In this document: one piece after another, positions 34,634 through 47,700 of the stretch
Numbering within the stretch: the stretch's first letter is position 1
Layout of the letters: every line of letters begins with the position of its first letter
From: Eumeta japonica
Taxonomy: Eukaryota > Arthropoda > Insecta > Lepidoptera > Psychidae
Assembly: GCA_005406025.1 (NCBI GenBank)
Contig: BGZK01000077.1
Location: 744,001-808,000 of the forward strand
Direction: 5' to 3'
DNA: 64,000 bases
Translations under genes and position numbers: made by a program
Notes under the pieces: generated by a model
What the model was told of the DNA's origin: nothing
The model's input: the letters and a program-made list of their open reading frames with translations, nothing else
Database searches by the model: none

Positions 34634-36029
34634 TAAACGAGATAACAAAAAAAAAGTGTCTATATTTATTACGCTCGTGATAAGTTATACTTTAATTACG
34701 TAATTAAAAAAAATAATTATTAATTACGACAAAATAATAAAAGGACGAGTGGGATAAGTTAATACGGTTCATAAAGTTTAATTGAAAAATGAATTAAATT
34801 AATATTTATTTTCTTAAACAAAGCGTAATATTAATTTCATGTTTTTATTTCAAATTGTAACAAATATTAAATGAAAAAATGGAATGTGTTAACGTTGTTA
34901 CGATCTTTCATTTTGTATTCAACTACACAAAACTCATCGACTCATGTCACTATTGAACGTGCTAATTCCGCCTGTCTTACAATTATATCAATATTCAGAG
35001 TAATAACATTTATAATATCGTCCATATTTTGATAAATAACAGCTCCAGGTCAAACGTTTGACACATCAATTATTAGTGGTCCGAAGTTGCTCGCTAAACC
35101 GCTTGCGAGCAACTTCATACTGTAGTTTTCGTAGCACCCCGATAAAATTCACTCATCATTATTTTCTCAACGCGCCAAAAGAACTATAACTTCAAAAAAG
35201 GTAAAGGATAGAGTAAAGTGATAGTAAAAACGAAATATCCACGTTTTGAATATGGCCACCTGCCCTTTACAAAAAGATTACTTTATTAGAATGCACATAG
35301 GGAATCTTGAAACAGCAATAGGGACAAAGGTACAACTTAAGATCAACCTTGAAAACATTCGTAATGACCTAAGTAACGCTTACAGCCGGACGCATTATCC
35401 GGTGCTTTGTTTCACCTGACGCAACGTGCCACCGTCGTGATTTGGGGCGCGTCCGTTTTGAACACCGCCATTGTAGTGAATCCGATTATGATTGCGTGCG
35501 CTCGGCGGTCGCGTTACACTTTTTCGTTTCTAAATGTACGCAATTTTGAAATGTTTCCCGTTATTGTGCGTGTGATATATGTTTTTTTTTTTTTGTATTA
35601 TACTTTATTTCCCTATCTGTCATTAAGTTTTATTTGAAAATTGACTATAAACGATACTCAATCATTAAACGTATCTAAAAATCAAAACACATACCTAAGC
35701 AGTGGAGTTGGGTGCGTACGTACATTGAAGGTACAGTACAAAGCACCAAACTCTGCCGCTCTGAATTGCCTGCGAATGATATAATGCGCAGGTTTAACGC
35801 TCCCCGACCCTTCCTTTTTCTTCCTCGCTTGCCTATTTTATGTAATTGCGACGCATTCATTACTAATTTCGCAGCGGCAGAATTTCGTACGTTGTACTGA
35901 ATATAAGGGAAAATAACGATTTTCATATTTTTATCTGGCTGTCCCTCTGTTTTCACAGGTAGAAATACCGTGGCTTTAAACAGAATAAAGGCCTTAATTC
36001 ATTTGAATCGGATGTCCGAATGATAGGAA

Positions 36030-36411
36030 AAAGTTATCCTGGAGGGTGGTGGGATTGTATGAAATATAAAGATTCTTTTACACATAAAAAGCGACACTAT
36101 CCCAGAGTAATATAATCTATATTTAATTTTCATACTAGTATTATTTTCTCTCGGCTTCGTACAAATGGGAATCGTGAGCCGTATCGTAATCGAAAACGGT
36201 CGGGGAGCAGAATGGAGATCCCGAACGGGAAGTGAAATTGAGAATGAGACTGGAGTCGAAACCGAGTGTAGTATCGGGATTAGATTCAGGAGCGTGACCG
36301 GGATCGAAATCAAAAACAATACCAATTGAAAGCAGGATCGAGATTGGAATTGACAGCAAGGTCGTGTCACATTCTATGCCCACATGGGGGAAGCCGCAGG
36401 CGGAAAGCTAG
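36030..36411 (+). mobile_element. Helitron-like element, 3' portion
   Basis: It contains GCGACACTATCCCAGAGTAA (compare CTGCACTATCCTCAATTAAT at 12270), a GAATCG-type tract (36165-36370), the tail ACATTCTATGCCCACATGG, and GCCGCAGGCGGAAAGCTAG ending at 36411 before T. This is the best-preserved CTAG-T end of this subfamily in the window. Confidence 0.5.
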
Positions 36412-36539
36412 TATAATATAATTTTGTAAATCAAATACACACCTCTTTTTCAATTCTTTCCTTTGTTTAAATTTAGGTTAATCTATATATTTGTTATTGT
36501 TTTAATATCGTTATGTTATTTTTATTATGCTTATATTGT

Positions 36540-36756
36540 TTATTTTAGTTTTAAGTTATGTTAAGCACTGCTTTCAGTGTAAGGAACAGCGCAAATCCTA
36601 AACGGCTCCAGCTGAAAATCAGCGCCACAGCCCCGGCGGTGGTGTGTGCTGAGCTGGAGCCGATACGGTATTGACCTAATTGACCATGCGACTACTTTTT
36701 TAGTATTTCCACATTATTCTTATGCCGAATAAAACGTTCTTTCTTTCTTTCTTCTT
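36540..36756 (+). mobile_element. Probable LINE 3' tail with 11-bp inverted repeat
   Basis: Arms CGGCTCCAGCT (36603-36613) and AGCTGGAGCCG (36652-36662) are exact complements. The segment then runs through GCCGAATAAAACG into a (TTTC)n-type microsatellite at about 36738-36756, the usual form of a non-LTR element's 3' end. No open frame remains upstream. Confidence 0.45.
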
Positions 36757-37009
36757 TACTTGACTAATCAATGTCCGTCAGTCTCTCCTTGTTAGCGGGT
36801 TCACCCAGTTCATTCCTCTATCCCGTCGCAATGGATTGACCAAACCAGATACCGCCAACAGTGTATTTATATTCTATCCGGATTTCAGTGTATCAAAATT
36901 TCTGTTTTTTATTTTTATTTAATTATAAATACAAATCTCTAATAAATTCTTAGCTACATAGTGTTTAAGTTAAAATAAATAATAATGCAATACATTTATA
37001 ACATATTGA

Positions 37010-37115
37010 GGTAGATCGCTTTCGGAGTGGCGCGGCCGAAACTTTTAATTATTCAGTCGGCTAGCGCGACGTCTGTGTGCGGTCGTGCGAGACCTTCGGT
37101 TGTCCGCTATAAAAA
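37010..37115 (+). promoter_or_regulatory. Possible initiator-type promoter patch
   Basis: A GC-rich island carries TCAGTC (37053-37058), matching the arthropod initiator, and GGTCG at 37081-37085, matching a DPE but at +27 instead of the usual +28. A downstream AAAATGCCCACTAAC offers an ATG, but its frame is short. This is suggestive only. Confidence 0.2.
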
Positions 37116-37961
37116 AGTTTCAAGTCGTTAAAATGCCCACTAACCTTACGTTGAAATGTAATATGTAGTCGCCTGTATGCCGCAAAATGAATGCCCAGTT
37201 CTATTTTATACCTTCATTAAAATAAGTTATGCTTAGTAACAACATTATCAAAGTTGGTCAATTTGATTGCACGTTAATTATTTATCATATACAATATGAT
37301 AACGGACAAAGCACAAATTACAATTCCTGCCCCGTCGCCACCTGGCTTGGATACTGATTTTGTATTCAAATCGATGTACAAATAAAGTAATATGATTTCT
37401 TATTTCAATATTTGTGGATCATTAGAAAACAATATTGTAAATAATATGGCAGTTGTGTTTTTATAGTTAAAAAAATATATTTTTCTGGGAAATTTAAATA
37501 CATATGTATGTGACACGGTGGTGTATTATTGAAAGTAAGGAACTTTGTTTTGGAATAAAAACAAATTGATTTATCTTTGACATGTACGTACTGTAATGTT
37601 TAATTTGTGTAATATTTAAAGATTTATGAATAATGAAACAATGATAATCTCATCGTATTCTTAATAGAATAAAAATTATATTCGTAATTTTACAGAAATA
37701 GTCACGTAATATCATCACCTTATTTACAAATTATGCTTTTCTATTTTGTATTTGATCTGAAAAAGATTTCTGTAAAACACAGTCTTTAAAAACGCGTGTC
37801 GTATTTTCGCATCTGAAACATTTCTTGCTTCGGTGCAACGCCTAATTTCTATAGTTATTAATTTCATAATTGATTTTTAGACCATAGATAAATTAACAGT
37901 CTGTTCGAAGTTTGTTTTTTAATGCAATCCTATTATAAGCCTAATATTTTATTTACCTCTC

Positions 37962-38186
37962 TTAATACGATGTTTGTTCCTCGAAGTTATCGTAAGGCAC
38001 CAAGCTCGCACAATTTCGGCGGCGGTCGCGTGCAGTAGCGTCGACTGGCGTTGCAACATTCCAGACGTGTCGGCGGCAATTTCGTAAGTTTAACTCGATT
38101 TTGCGGTTCTCCGGCGATTTCGTCGAGATGCGGTCGAGCTGATTTGCAGATGTGCATTTTTTCACTCCCAGTTCATAAAATTGCAC
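37962..38186 (-). other. Unrecognised 74-codon minus-strand frame in a GC patch
   Basis: Composition is balanced (e.g. LDRISTKSPENRKIELNLRN) and the patch is GC-richer than its flanks. On the opposite strand there is a good donor (TTTC|GTAAGTTT, GT at 38084), so an exon on the plus strand is equally possible. Nothing is recognised. Confidence 0.2.
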
Positions 38187-39063
38187 AATCCCTCGCGTTC
38201 GTACGGCTTTAGCTTATTTTTGGCATGAGATGAAAGATTTAATTTTCGACTTGAATACGCAGAAAACGTAGTTCTTTAAACTTGCAATTTCGTAGTAATG
38301 ATGATGCACATAGCTTACTTTACACATGTGAAATTGCATCAAAAGAGACCTTACTCTGGCCGTACGAATGAATCCATAAATTTGGAATCCATAATACCTA
38401 AATGAACCCATTTTAGAATGAAACACCGTTTATTTTCACATTAACACGTCGTTATTCCATATCAAGATCGTGAGCTACACGCATAACGCTTCCAATATGG
38501 CGGCTTATCATGCGTTGATTATGCTTTGTGAATATTAATTTATGGATGCTATGATATTACGTGCTATTCTCGTATATTTAGAAGCATTGTTTTGCTTACA
38601 TGTCACTTCACGATTATTTAATATTAAAATTTACGTAATCCCTTTCATATTATATATAAATTAATAAATACGATTTTTTTTATTTCCCGTAAATTCACAG
38701 AGATAGAATTAAAATAGTTCATTATACTTTGTTATTAAAATGTTACCGAAATGATTTCATTAATTTAATTTTAATTTCATTATTATATTTTAAAGTACAG
38801 CATTTTTAATGTAGTTCATATATTAGGTTCACCTTTTTCGGATGGAATATGCAAAATTATCAATAAATATATTTTTCCAAAATTTTGTATGATAAATTAT
38901 GGATCGACTCATAAACTAAGCGATGTTGCTATTGATGTAGAAAAAACAAAAATAATAAATTTCGTTTAATTATATAAAATAATTTGGCGGCTCATTCCAA
39001 GAAATTTTCTGGAACACATAAGGATTACAAAATCCAAAATTTTGAAATTACAAACTTAAAAAA

Positions 39064-39509
39064 AAAAATTTGGTTGCCTGTAAAGTCGGTATACGGGCGA
39101 AAGTTTTACGTGACAACGACTTTGAATGGTAAAATCATTTTAATGTGAATATTCATTCGTATAGTAGGAAGAAGGATGAAATAATAGTAACAATTTAAAA
39201 CATTTATTTATACAAAGATTATATTTAAAACATTAATTTATACAAAGATCTCGCACTGAATTTCATATTAACAAAATTTTGTTTTACCTTTACACATGCA
39301 TACGTATTTATGTGCATATACATACATAACCAGTACATTTGCAAGCTATAATTCTCTAGTGCTGCGCGCGCAGACCGATCATGATTGGTGGAGACGCAAG
39401 GCATTCAGGCGAACTCTCTCTCGTTCGGTGACTCATCGTTACGTTACCGAGCGTTACACTTTTTCGCAAGTGACTCCAGCCAACCTAATAAGACGTTGTC
39501 GCTCAAAAT
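39064..39509 (-). mobile_element. 459-bp interspersed element, copy C (minus strand)
   Basis: It is the reverse complement of copies A and B over the full length, from AAAAATTTGGTTGCCTG at 39064 to TCAAAAT at 39509, with scattered substitutions. The inverted ACGTGACAACG-type pair is present (TACGTGACAACGACT at ~39108; AGACGTTGTCGCTCA at ~39491, diverged). Two apparent coding frames here match frames in copies A and B because the element is shared, not because it is a gene. Confidence 0.85.
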
Positions 39510-39609
39510 GCTTCAATCAGTAAGGTTTATTAGTCTTAAAGTGTTCATTGAATTTGTAGAAGTCAGTCTGATCAATAACGCTATAGTGCTGATGCATTTC
39601 TAGTTTTCA

Positions 39610-42600
39610 TTCATTGCCGTTGTTGCGGCGCTGAGGCCCACAGTCCCTTAGTAAGTAGTTAAGTACTGATCCTTAAGCTCTCCGCGCTGGCCCACTGCAA
39701 ATTGAGAATTGCTCCGGAGCCGACGGCTTGAAGGGTCCTTCGAGGTGCGGACCGAGCGGTTTAATTTCACTAAATTAATTACCCATTAATCATTCACCCA
39801 TGGCCGGGTGTCCCACGAAAGCGACGCTGTGGCGCACTGGGCCACCGCCGAATGCCTGCGATCATACATTGCCTTTGTATATAATAACATGAATACATAG
39901 TATTTATCCTATGTTACCTTATTTGCCGTCACGTTTGTTAATATATCACATGGAATATAATATCGTTTTATCGGAAATGTATTTGGATTATTTAATTTAA
40001 CAAAAACTATAATTTTGCATTTGCTCACACTACATTTATCTAAATATATACATATATTTCATTATACAATTTAAGTTTATTTAGCGATATTGCTACGTAA
40101 TATTGCAATGTTTGAATACATCTATGACGTTAACTTTAAATAAATAATAAAATACCCAATTATTGTAGAATATTTTAACTAAAACTTAAGATGGACTTAA
40201 TTACAAACATCTATCATGGTCTTCCCACCGAGTCGTTCATGATGAAGTAGACTAAATTAATATCTGGAACACATTTGAAGAGCTTCAAAATAAAAGTTAG
40301 GAGAGAAACTTCATTCATAAAATGAATGATATGTCGAAGCCATCTCGACAGATAAATGGAAATCGGAGGTTAAACCTCGAACCGTGGGCGAATAGAAATA
40401 GACCTGAAGGTCGGTTTTTAATTTCTCGTTTAAAGTGGGCTGCTCTGTCGCTCGCTTGCTACAACTATTTCTGTTTATTATTGTCGATTTATTGAATACC
40501 AGGGTTAAAAACCGTTTAAAAAGGATAAGGTTATCCGGCTGTCACTTTTTATTTGTGCTGCGTTTGTTTATTTTTTTTTTTCACTTTGCAAATAATAATG
40601 TCCTTTGTTAATGATTGTCAGTTAAAAATAAAATTATAAGAAAATATTAAAATGTCAAAGATTTTTTTCCTGTACAGATATATTCCTGATTACAGCTCTC
40701 TTAAAACTATGTTTTTCATTTACCATAAAATAATTTAAAAAAAAAACTATATTTGTAATCCTATAATTTAAAAAAAAAACTTTCCACCGCAGCGACGGTG
40801 ATATTTTATATTTATTAGATAACAAAAAATAATCCTTGTTTGTTTTTTATACAAACTTAAATATTGATTATCCATCAAATACTTCGTTTATACCATACAC
40901 TTCCGCGTATTGTAATGAACAATTGCTGGTGTATTCCTTTCATATTTTTACATGTAAAAAAAATGCAACTTTGGCATTGAGCAAAATCGACCTTTCTACA
41001 CATTACATAACCTTATTCCGTATAAGCATTTGCATCAGCAGTCAATTTTTCACGCGTGTTATCACTCGCACAATGAATATTTAATGATGACGGTGATACA
41101 ACTTTTTAGATAGTGATTGACGAATTTATCGCAATTGACTTAACCTGTTGAGGCAATTCCTCTCGTTGTTTCCTGTCACTGTGAGAAATGATTGCCACGC
41201 TATATGCTTTCGTAGTGCAACATGATTGATGTTTACAATTTATCAACGGAGAACGATCCTTTTGAAAATTGGATTAAGCATGACTCGTTATTTGTTTCTC
41301 GCAGAATTAAAATTACGTAACATTGAATTAGTAACGTGACAGTTCTGTATCGTTTTTCTCGTGTCTTTCATTATATTGCTTAATGGCGATTGTGTTGCTC
41401 GTACGGAGGTAAAATGTTTTTTTTTACTTTTGACGTGAATAATTAAAACTTAAATTTTATTTACGTAGATATTTTGATTATTATTTCTCATTTATCTTAC
41501 ATATTTTTAATAAAATACAATTTGACACCAATCATTACTTTAATAATCAAAGTCCAATCTAAATACAAAATATCATACAGTGTTAGAATATTGAGACATA
41601 TTTTTTATAAAGTGACACAACTTTTAAATATGCTTCGTGACGTAATCATAAAACTTACGATTTTTTAAACTAGTTCTACGAAGTTACTTCTATTAGCGAC
41701 AACTTTCATAAAGTCTCCTGAACCATAGTACTTTTTCTTTAGTACCCATTAATTAGACACACATGTTTTAAATGACGTCTAGGACATTTCCTTTGAAATT
41801 TCTTATCTTCGTTTCCATCATGATAAGTAATATTTACTCAATTACGTATGCCTTCATTAATCATATGTGTATATTATTTATTTTTATAATATGCTCCGAT
41901 ACATTTTTGTTGTATTCGTATATAAAAAAAATTACATATACTATGATACAAAAAGTGTTTTATGATGAGCTCTATTGGTAAAAAAAAATATTTAGGTACC
42001 ATTTATGACTGATGTATACATATAATATAGAAAAGTTATATGTATATCTTTTATAATATGTACAGTGTTATACTGGTGTATATTTAATTTTCGTGAAAAT
42101 TATTTAAAATATTACCGAAGTTTGAACTATCATATATTACTCTTGAAGCGCACCCTCACATAATCTTTTTATTGACTTTGAAAGGCCCCAATTTAGAGTG
42201 CTCGAGCGTAAAAATACGATGATGACGTCAAGACAGCGACAGCATAACGGGCACGGAGCGAGTCATGTAATTTGACTTAAAAAATCTATTTGCCCGTGAT
42301 CAGAACTATGGTGTTTTCTGATCAGAAGCCAAACGTTTTTACCACTCGGCACCGTCTTTTTTCATATCTCTATTGGCATTATACAGCATACCCGTTTTGT
42401 ACGTTTTGTAGATTTTTTTTCTTTCGAATATAAACAGATTTTGCGTTCGGAGTTATAATATACGTTGCCCTTTCTTCTCTTTTTCTTTCCAGTGATTTTT
42501 CGAAACTGATATTATCTTTTACTAACAGGACTATTTGTTACATAATCATTTCGTATCGAAAGGCAATATCTAGATTTGTTAAAATATAATGAATAAATCG

Positions 42601-43255
42601 ACTATAAACGGAAAGCGGTTAAGAACGTTGAAAGTCGATCGAGTTAATCTTAATAAGATTTGTTAATCGTCCCGCCCGCCACCGCCCCGCCCGCGGTCCA
42701 AGTTGGTCCCGAGCGGCTATTCCACTTTTTCTTAACGAGCCCGCGATCATCGAGCCGCAATTGAAAATCTCAGTATCTGATGCAAAGTGGACCTCGGCTG
42801 TAATTATTATTTGTCTCGCGTTGAGGTGAATGTTACGGCCATTAACGATTCGTTTTGTAGTGCCCGGTTCGCATCTTTTTTTTTGTGTTTTCGTTCCGTT
42901 TCAACCCGGTTCAGATAAACGGATTGGATTTAAACTGAATTCATAAATCGAAAAGGACCTTTGAGATGTGCCCGTTATATTTCATGATTTACGAGAATTA
43001 TGAAAATGTCGTAATGAGATTGTGTACCTAATGAAAATTTCTATAATTAAATTAAAAATCGCAGATTTCTCCCGATAGAAGGCACCTTGTCTTTGATACT
43101 TATTATTGAATAGGTATCAGATTGGGTATCAAAATTGACCCGATTGACCATTGGGTCACAACGGTAAACGGTATAAATGATTTTTAAACAGCAATCATTA
43201 GAAATATTATAGGAATAAAATCTTAATCAATTTTAAAGTCATAGACGAAAGTAAT
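39610..43255. other. Non-coding stretch
   Basis: A mixed-composition patch at 39610-39860 (e.g. GTGGCGCACTGGGCCACCGC) has no frame. A C-rich patch at 42670-42730 (CCCGCCCGCCACCGCCCCGC) is GC-box-like. The remainder is AT-rich with nothing recognised. Confidence 0.4.
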
Positions 43256-43260
43256 GGTGA

Positions 43261-43304
43261 AACCAAGAAACAAGATAGCTTTTATGCCATCTTGTTTCTT
43301 GGTT
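43261..43304. repeat. 19-bp inverted repeat, 6-nt loop
   Basis: Arms AACCAAGAAACAAGATAGC (43261-43279) and GCCATCTTGTTTCTTGGTT (43286-43304) pair at all but one position, with loop TTTTAT. Confidence 0.9.
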
Positions 43305-43728
43305 CTATATTGTGTAATCAGTTTTCTAATACCTGATGTTTTTGTTAACGGGATTTATTAAAAACGAAATATTGATTTTATTCGAAATAAATCCAGTGGA
43401 CAAATTAAACTTGGACTATCTTAGAAACGGAAAGCGTAAAATATAGTTTTTAAACAGCGACCGCTTGATGTCACTCATGTCGCCTCGCTTCGCAAACGCT
43501 CCCGAGCCGTCCCCACAGCGGAGTGTTTCGGTCCGAGCGCTCACGGATCAACTTTGCGCAGAGGCAATATCGTAACCGATGAGGTTAATCCGAGGTGCGA
43601 TTATTGCTAGTTGAAAACTTTACCAATACCCCGCCTTGTGGCCGTGAAATACCGGCCGCTATGGCAATTTTTGAACGGCCGTCTAGGCCTAATATAGCTT
43701 AATGTTTTGTGTGAATAAAGGACACGCT

Positions 43729-43760
43729 GTAATAGTATATTGTGTGAAATATACTATTAC
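43729..43760. repeat. Perfect 12-bp inverted repeat
   Basis: GTAATAGTATAT and ATATACTATTAC are separated by 8 nt. It lies 30 bp left of the ATTTCAGACC hairpin. Confidence 0.85.
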
Positions 43761-43790
43761 ATTTCACATTTCATTGGGTGAAACAAAACG

Positions 43791-43846
43791 ATTTCAGACC
43801 AGAGTGAAGTTGGCTGCCCGAGGGCTCACATCACTCGGTCTGAAAT
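43791..43846. repeat. Inverted repeat with ATTTCAGACC ends
   Basis: ATTTCAGACCAGAGTGA and the complement of TCACTCGGTCTGAAAT pair with one extra base, enclosing a palindromic GCCCGAGGGC. The same ATTTCAGAC motif forms the inner TIR edges of the element at 44436-44765, which suggests related elements. Confidence 0.75.
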
Positions 43847-43863
43847 TGTGTATCATCCCGCGT

Positions 43864-44419
43864 TAGGGATGTACATATAGAAAATATATCGATATTTTTT
43901 TCGATATAATATATCGTAGTGTTCTATCGATATTTTGCGATATATCGAACAAATATATCGATATTTTAAAAATATCGAAACGTAAGTAATTATTTGTATT
44001 TGGCCAGTCTATCTATAATATTATATAGGGATCAGGTTAATATGAGTCAAAACACTTAGAGAGAAGAAACAAATCAACTTTACATATAAATCATACGAAA
44101 AAAGTAGACAAGGCCATACGACCCAAAAGTCATGTTTAGCATCATAAATCCCAATACTTTTTCTCTACACCTTGCAAAAACAAAATTTTATTTACCCTTT
44201 TGGCTTGCGATCTGCTTCTCTGCTGTGTAAGAACCTGTGCGGCTGTGAATAAGTAGATAAAAAGAAAAAAAATGGAATGTGACACGATATTTGGTATATC
44301 GGATGAAATATATCGATATTACATTCGATACTAGATGATTCGATAATATCGGATTGAAGCGATATATCGCGTACATATATCGATATTTTTTAAATATCGA
44401 TTTATATCGCCCACTACTA
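43864..44419. mobile_element. 556-bp non-autonomous hAT-type element
   Basis: It is flanked by an exact 8-bp direct duplication, TCCCGCGT (43856-43863 and 44420-44427). It starts TAGGGATG, and its right end read inward is TAGTAGTGGGCG. TAG...TG ends plus 8-bp target duplications are hAT hallmarks. Both ends are dense in ATATCGATAT-type motifs. Exact TATCGATA occurs at 43887, 43925, 43956, 44311 and 44378. The central ~300 bp is unrelated AT-rich DNA. No transposase frame is present. Confidence 0.8.
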
Positions 44420-44435
44420 TCCCGCGTCACACACT

Positions 44436-44765
44436 ATATTTTTCATATCAACTGTATTGAAAATGCTAGTTTCATTGTCTGGAGCCAACAAGAACTAGAT
44501 TATTTCAGACAAATAGCGATAATACCATTTTATTACGTAAATTTATTGAGGAAATCAAAAATTACAACTCAAGAACTTTCGATTTCGACGGTTAGAATGA
44601 CAATTATAAAGGCATGAAATAAACAAAAGATACTCTGACAGGATTGAAAATAAATTTGCAACTTCGTTCAGCGGCGACGGTCGCATTGGTCTGAAATTGA
44701 CTAGTTTCTGTCGGCTGAACAGGCATGAAACTAGGCATTTTCAATGCAGGCGATATGAAAAATAT
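44436..44765. mobile_element. 330-bp MITE with ~76-bp TIRs
   Basis: The left TIR 44436-44510 (ATATTTTTCATATC, then TTGAAAATGC and TAGTTTCAT) and the reverse complement of 44689-44765 align over about 76 bp with roughly 80 percent identity. They end internally at ATTTCAGAC. The interior has no coding frame. The adjacent hAT-type element landed 16 bp outside its left end. Confidence 0.85.
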
Positions 44766-47700
44766 AATTTGTTTAGTTATTTATAGCTGAGTCTATTCAA
44801 CTGCTTTTTTTTTATCGATTTGTATCGGATCAGCGTGTATGGAATACATTAAATAATCAGTTTTACCATAATGGAATCAATAGTGTTTAAATTAAGTTAC
44901 GAAACTGTGGTTTTTATGCGATAAACATGGTAATAATTAATTGCATAATTATTTGAATTTTACAAATGACACGGCGGATCGTGTACGTACTCTGAGACGG
45001 CCGCCGTAAACCATGTATTTACGATATGTATGATATATATAATATTATTATGATAAACAAACCGAAGCTGTGGACGTAGGCATGTACGGATGTATATTTT
45101 TAGAATATTCCCTTAGTTGCGACTAGAGATACCGACCTACTTCCCGGCATATGATTATGCTCAATTATGTGTGAACAATAAATATGCAGAAACATAGGTC
45201 AAGTTTAGTTATTATATCTGTAGAGAAATTTTATGAACATATGTCTGCCCCAATTATTGAATTAAATTAAAAAGACGTTATCCCTAGTTTTGGCAAAATA
45301 GGAATTTTGAAAAATGTACCTCCATATCCTATACCTGCTCTCACATACACAAATACATTGTTCGTATATCTTATCCAAACAGACTTATGTCAGCCGTTTC
45401 TTAATATAATAAAATTATGGATATATATTTTCCATGCTTATCTAATAAACAAATTTTAATACGTGTAATCAGAATTACAATAGATGAAAGTTGTGAGCGC
45501 GTAGAATTTCAAGAAATCGCTGTAATATTTTTTTTAATTAAATACTTTGACGATTAACATAGGTATAACAAAGTTAATTCCAGTAGTTAGTACAGTTTTA
45601 ATAATATATCCATAAGGATATATAATAATATATTATATTGATAAATATAAAGTAATATGTCAAATACGCATTAGATAATTATGTAATTATTAAGTCTTTT
45701 AAATGTTTATTATAATAAAATATTATTATAATGTACAACTTGAGACTCGTCACCCCTAGTGCATGAGCCGAATGCACACGACCCGGACGGGCTATGCGTG
45801 AACGGTTAGTTCTAAGACAGTTTGTTGCAATTATCTGTGATGGCGTATTATATGTGGATGTATGTTATAACTCTCAGTGCTAAAAGCATTTGTGGAAAAT
45901 TAGATTTAACAGTTTTGCCTAACTTTTTTACTTTTCTATTATTCAAGCGGTATTTAAAGTAACAGTTTGAAATAGAAATATCGTAAAGTATTTTCGTATT
46001 AGAATCAAATGATAGTTATAAATTTCTAATGTATATTGAAACATCGCCGGAAGGAACCCTTCAAAGGGTTATTACCTTTTTTTTTTACCTTAAGCTGATA
46101 ATCATTTTTTTTTTTAAAGAAACGTGATTAATATTAATAAACAATAATTTAGTACATGGAACATCTGAACGGCGCCGGCGGCGACCTATATTTAAAGCAT
46201 CGAGGTTTCATGGACGTACTAAGTTCTATTCCCAGTCACCGCGTCATGTTTGTTAATTGCTCTATATCTCGAGTGTGCATCTCCATATGATGTTTCTATT
46301 ATTTATTATTGTAATGTTATTCAGATTATAGCAGTACAGTAAAAATTAATGCGTAGTTCTAGCAATGTATTTGTTAAATCATCTTTATTACTCAAATAAT
46401 ATAATAAATTAAATTTTGTGTTTCGTTGGTTTCGCTCTGTTTAGACAAGATTATTTAATGAATCAAAATAGATTACAAGAACGAATTTTCGATACATGTA
46501 CATATCACAAAATAACAATAAAATATCTAATTCAAAACGAATCACAAGTTCGTTTTTGCCTTTGAACCGTTTTAAAGTTATACATTGTGTATGCTCGAAT
46601 GAGTTATGATTCGTAGTAATTTTTTTTAATGTGGATACTATCAGTATTCCTGGTATTGTAGTAGTAACATGAAAGTGAGTAGTGTTTATTAGTCTGTATA
46701 AAATGGAAACATTATGGTGATTATAATGATTATCTTACCTTTCCTATTCTTAGGAGTCGATTTCGTAAATTTGAGCAGCAGTATCATAGAACTTATGTCT
46801 GAAGGTTATTTGAAAAGATTTTTGGTCTTTTGTTAAGTCCAAAAAATTTAATAATAAGGATGTTTTTGAAAAACTTTTTATATCTTACGGAGATAATACA
46901 TAGCATTTAACTCGTATTTCCAATCTGTATTCGTGAACAATACCTCCAATGGTACACAAATTAACTTCTCACCAACTCAGTATCCATCAGATAGTACAGC
47001 GAATATACATCATATTTACCTTAATGACGATATATATATAGACAGAGAGAGAGAGAGAGATAGTAGGGTGGACCAAAAAAACTCTTTTTTTTATTAGTTG
47101 CCATGAAAATATCGTCTGAGATGAAGAAAAAAAAAATTGATTAAAGTTACAGCCTTTAATATTATTATTAAGAGGTGACTCATTGTGATTTTTGATTTGC
47201 AATTAAAATAACATAGGAATTTTTGTTCGAATTTTTAATGCACTCAAACGAATAAATGTCTAGTGGAAATAAAAACATATTCTTGTAGGAAATTTAACGA
47301 TCTACAAAAAAGGTCTGAGATGATTTTTTGCTAAGTTGACTGGTTTAAAAGTTATTCCGAGGTTAAAATTCAACCTGAAATCGTTAAGGATAACTTTTAC
47401 GATTTTCTTATACTCTATCACAAATTAATGACTCTAAAACATAAACTTATCACAATTTTAATGACTTCTGTCGTTTTTATTTGATAATTTCGTAGAGAAA
47501 AATTTGTGTCATTTAGCACGATTCTCATCATTTTTATTTACAAATTTTTTGTCTGTGTTTTTACTTTAAAGTCTTTTTTTTATTTATTTTTTGGCACTAT
47601 AGGTCTATTTCACTGCATTTGAATAACCAAAAATCGAAAATAACCTTTCGCTGAGCCGCACTGGGCTGGCATGGAGAGTTCGTAATACCCTAGCTCTTGA

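Noticed and set aside
35999..36370. 123-codon minus-strand frame
   Set aside because: It reads the complement of the hexamer tract in a Helitron-like copy; low-complexity Pro/Ser/Ile composition.
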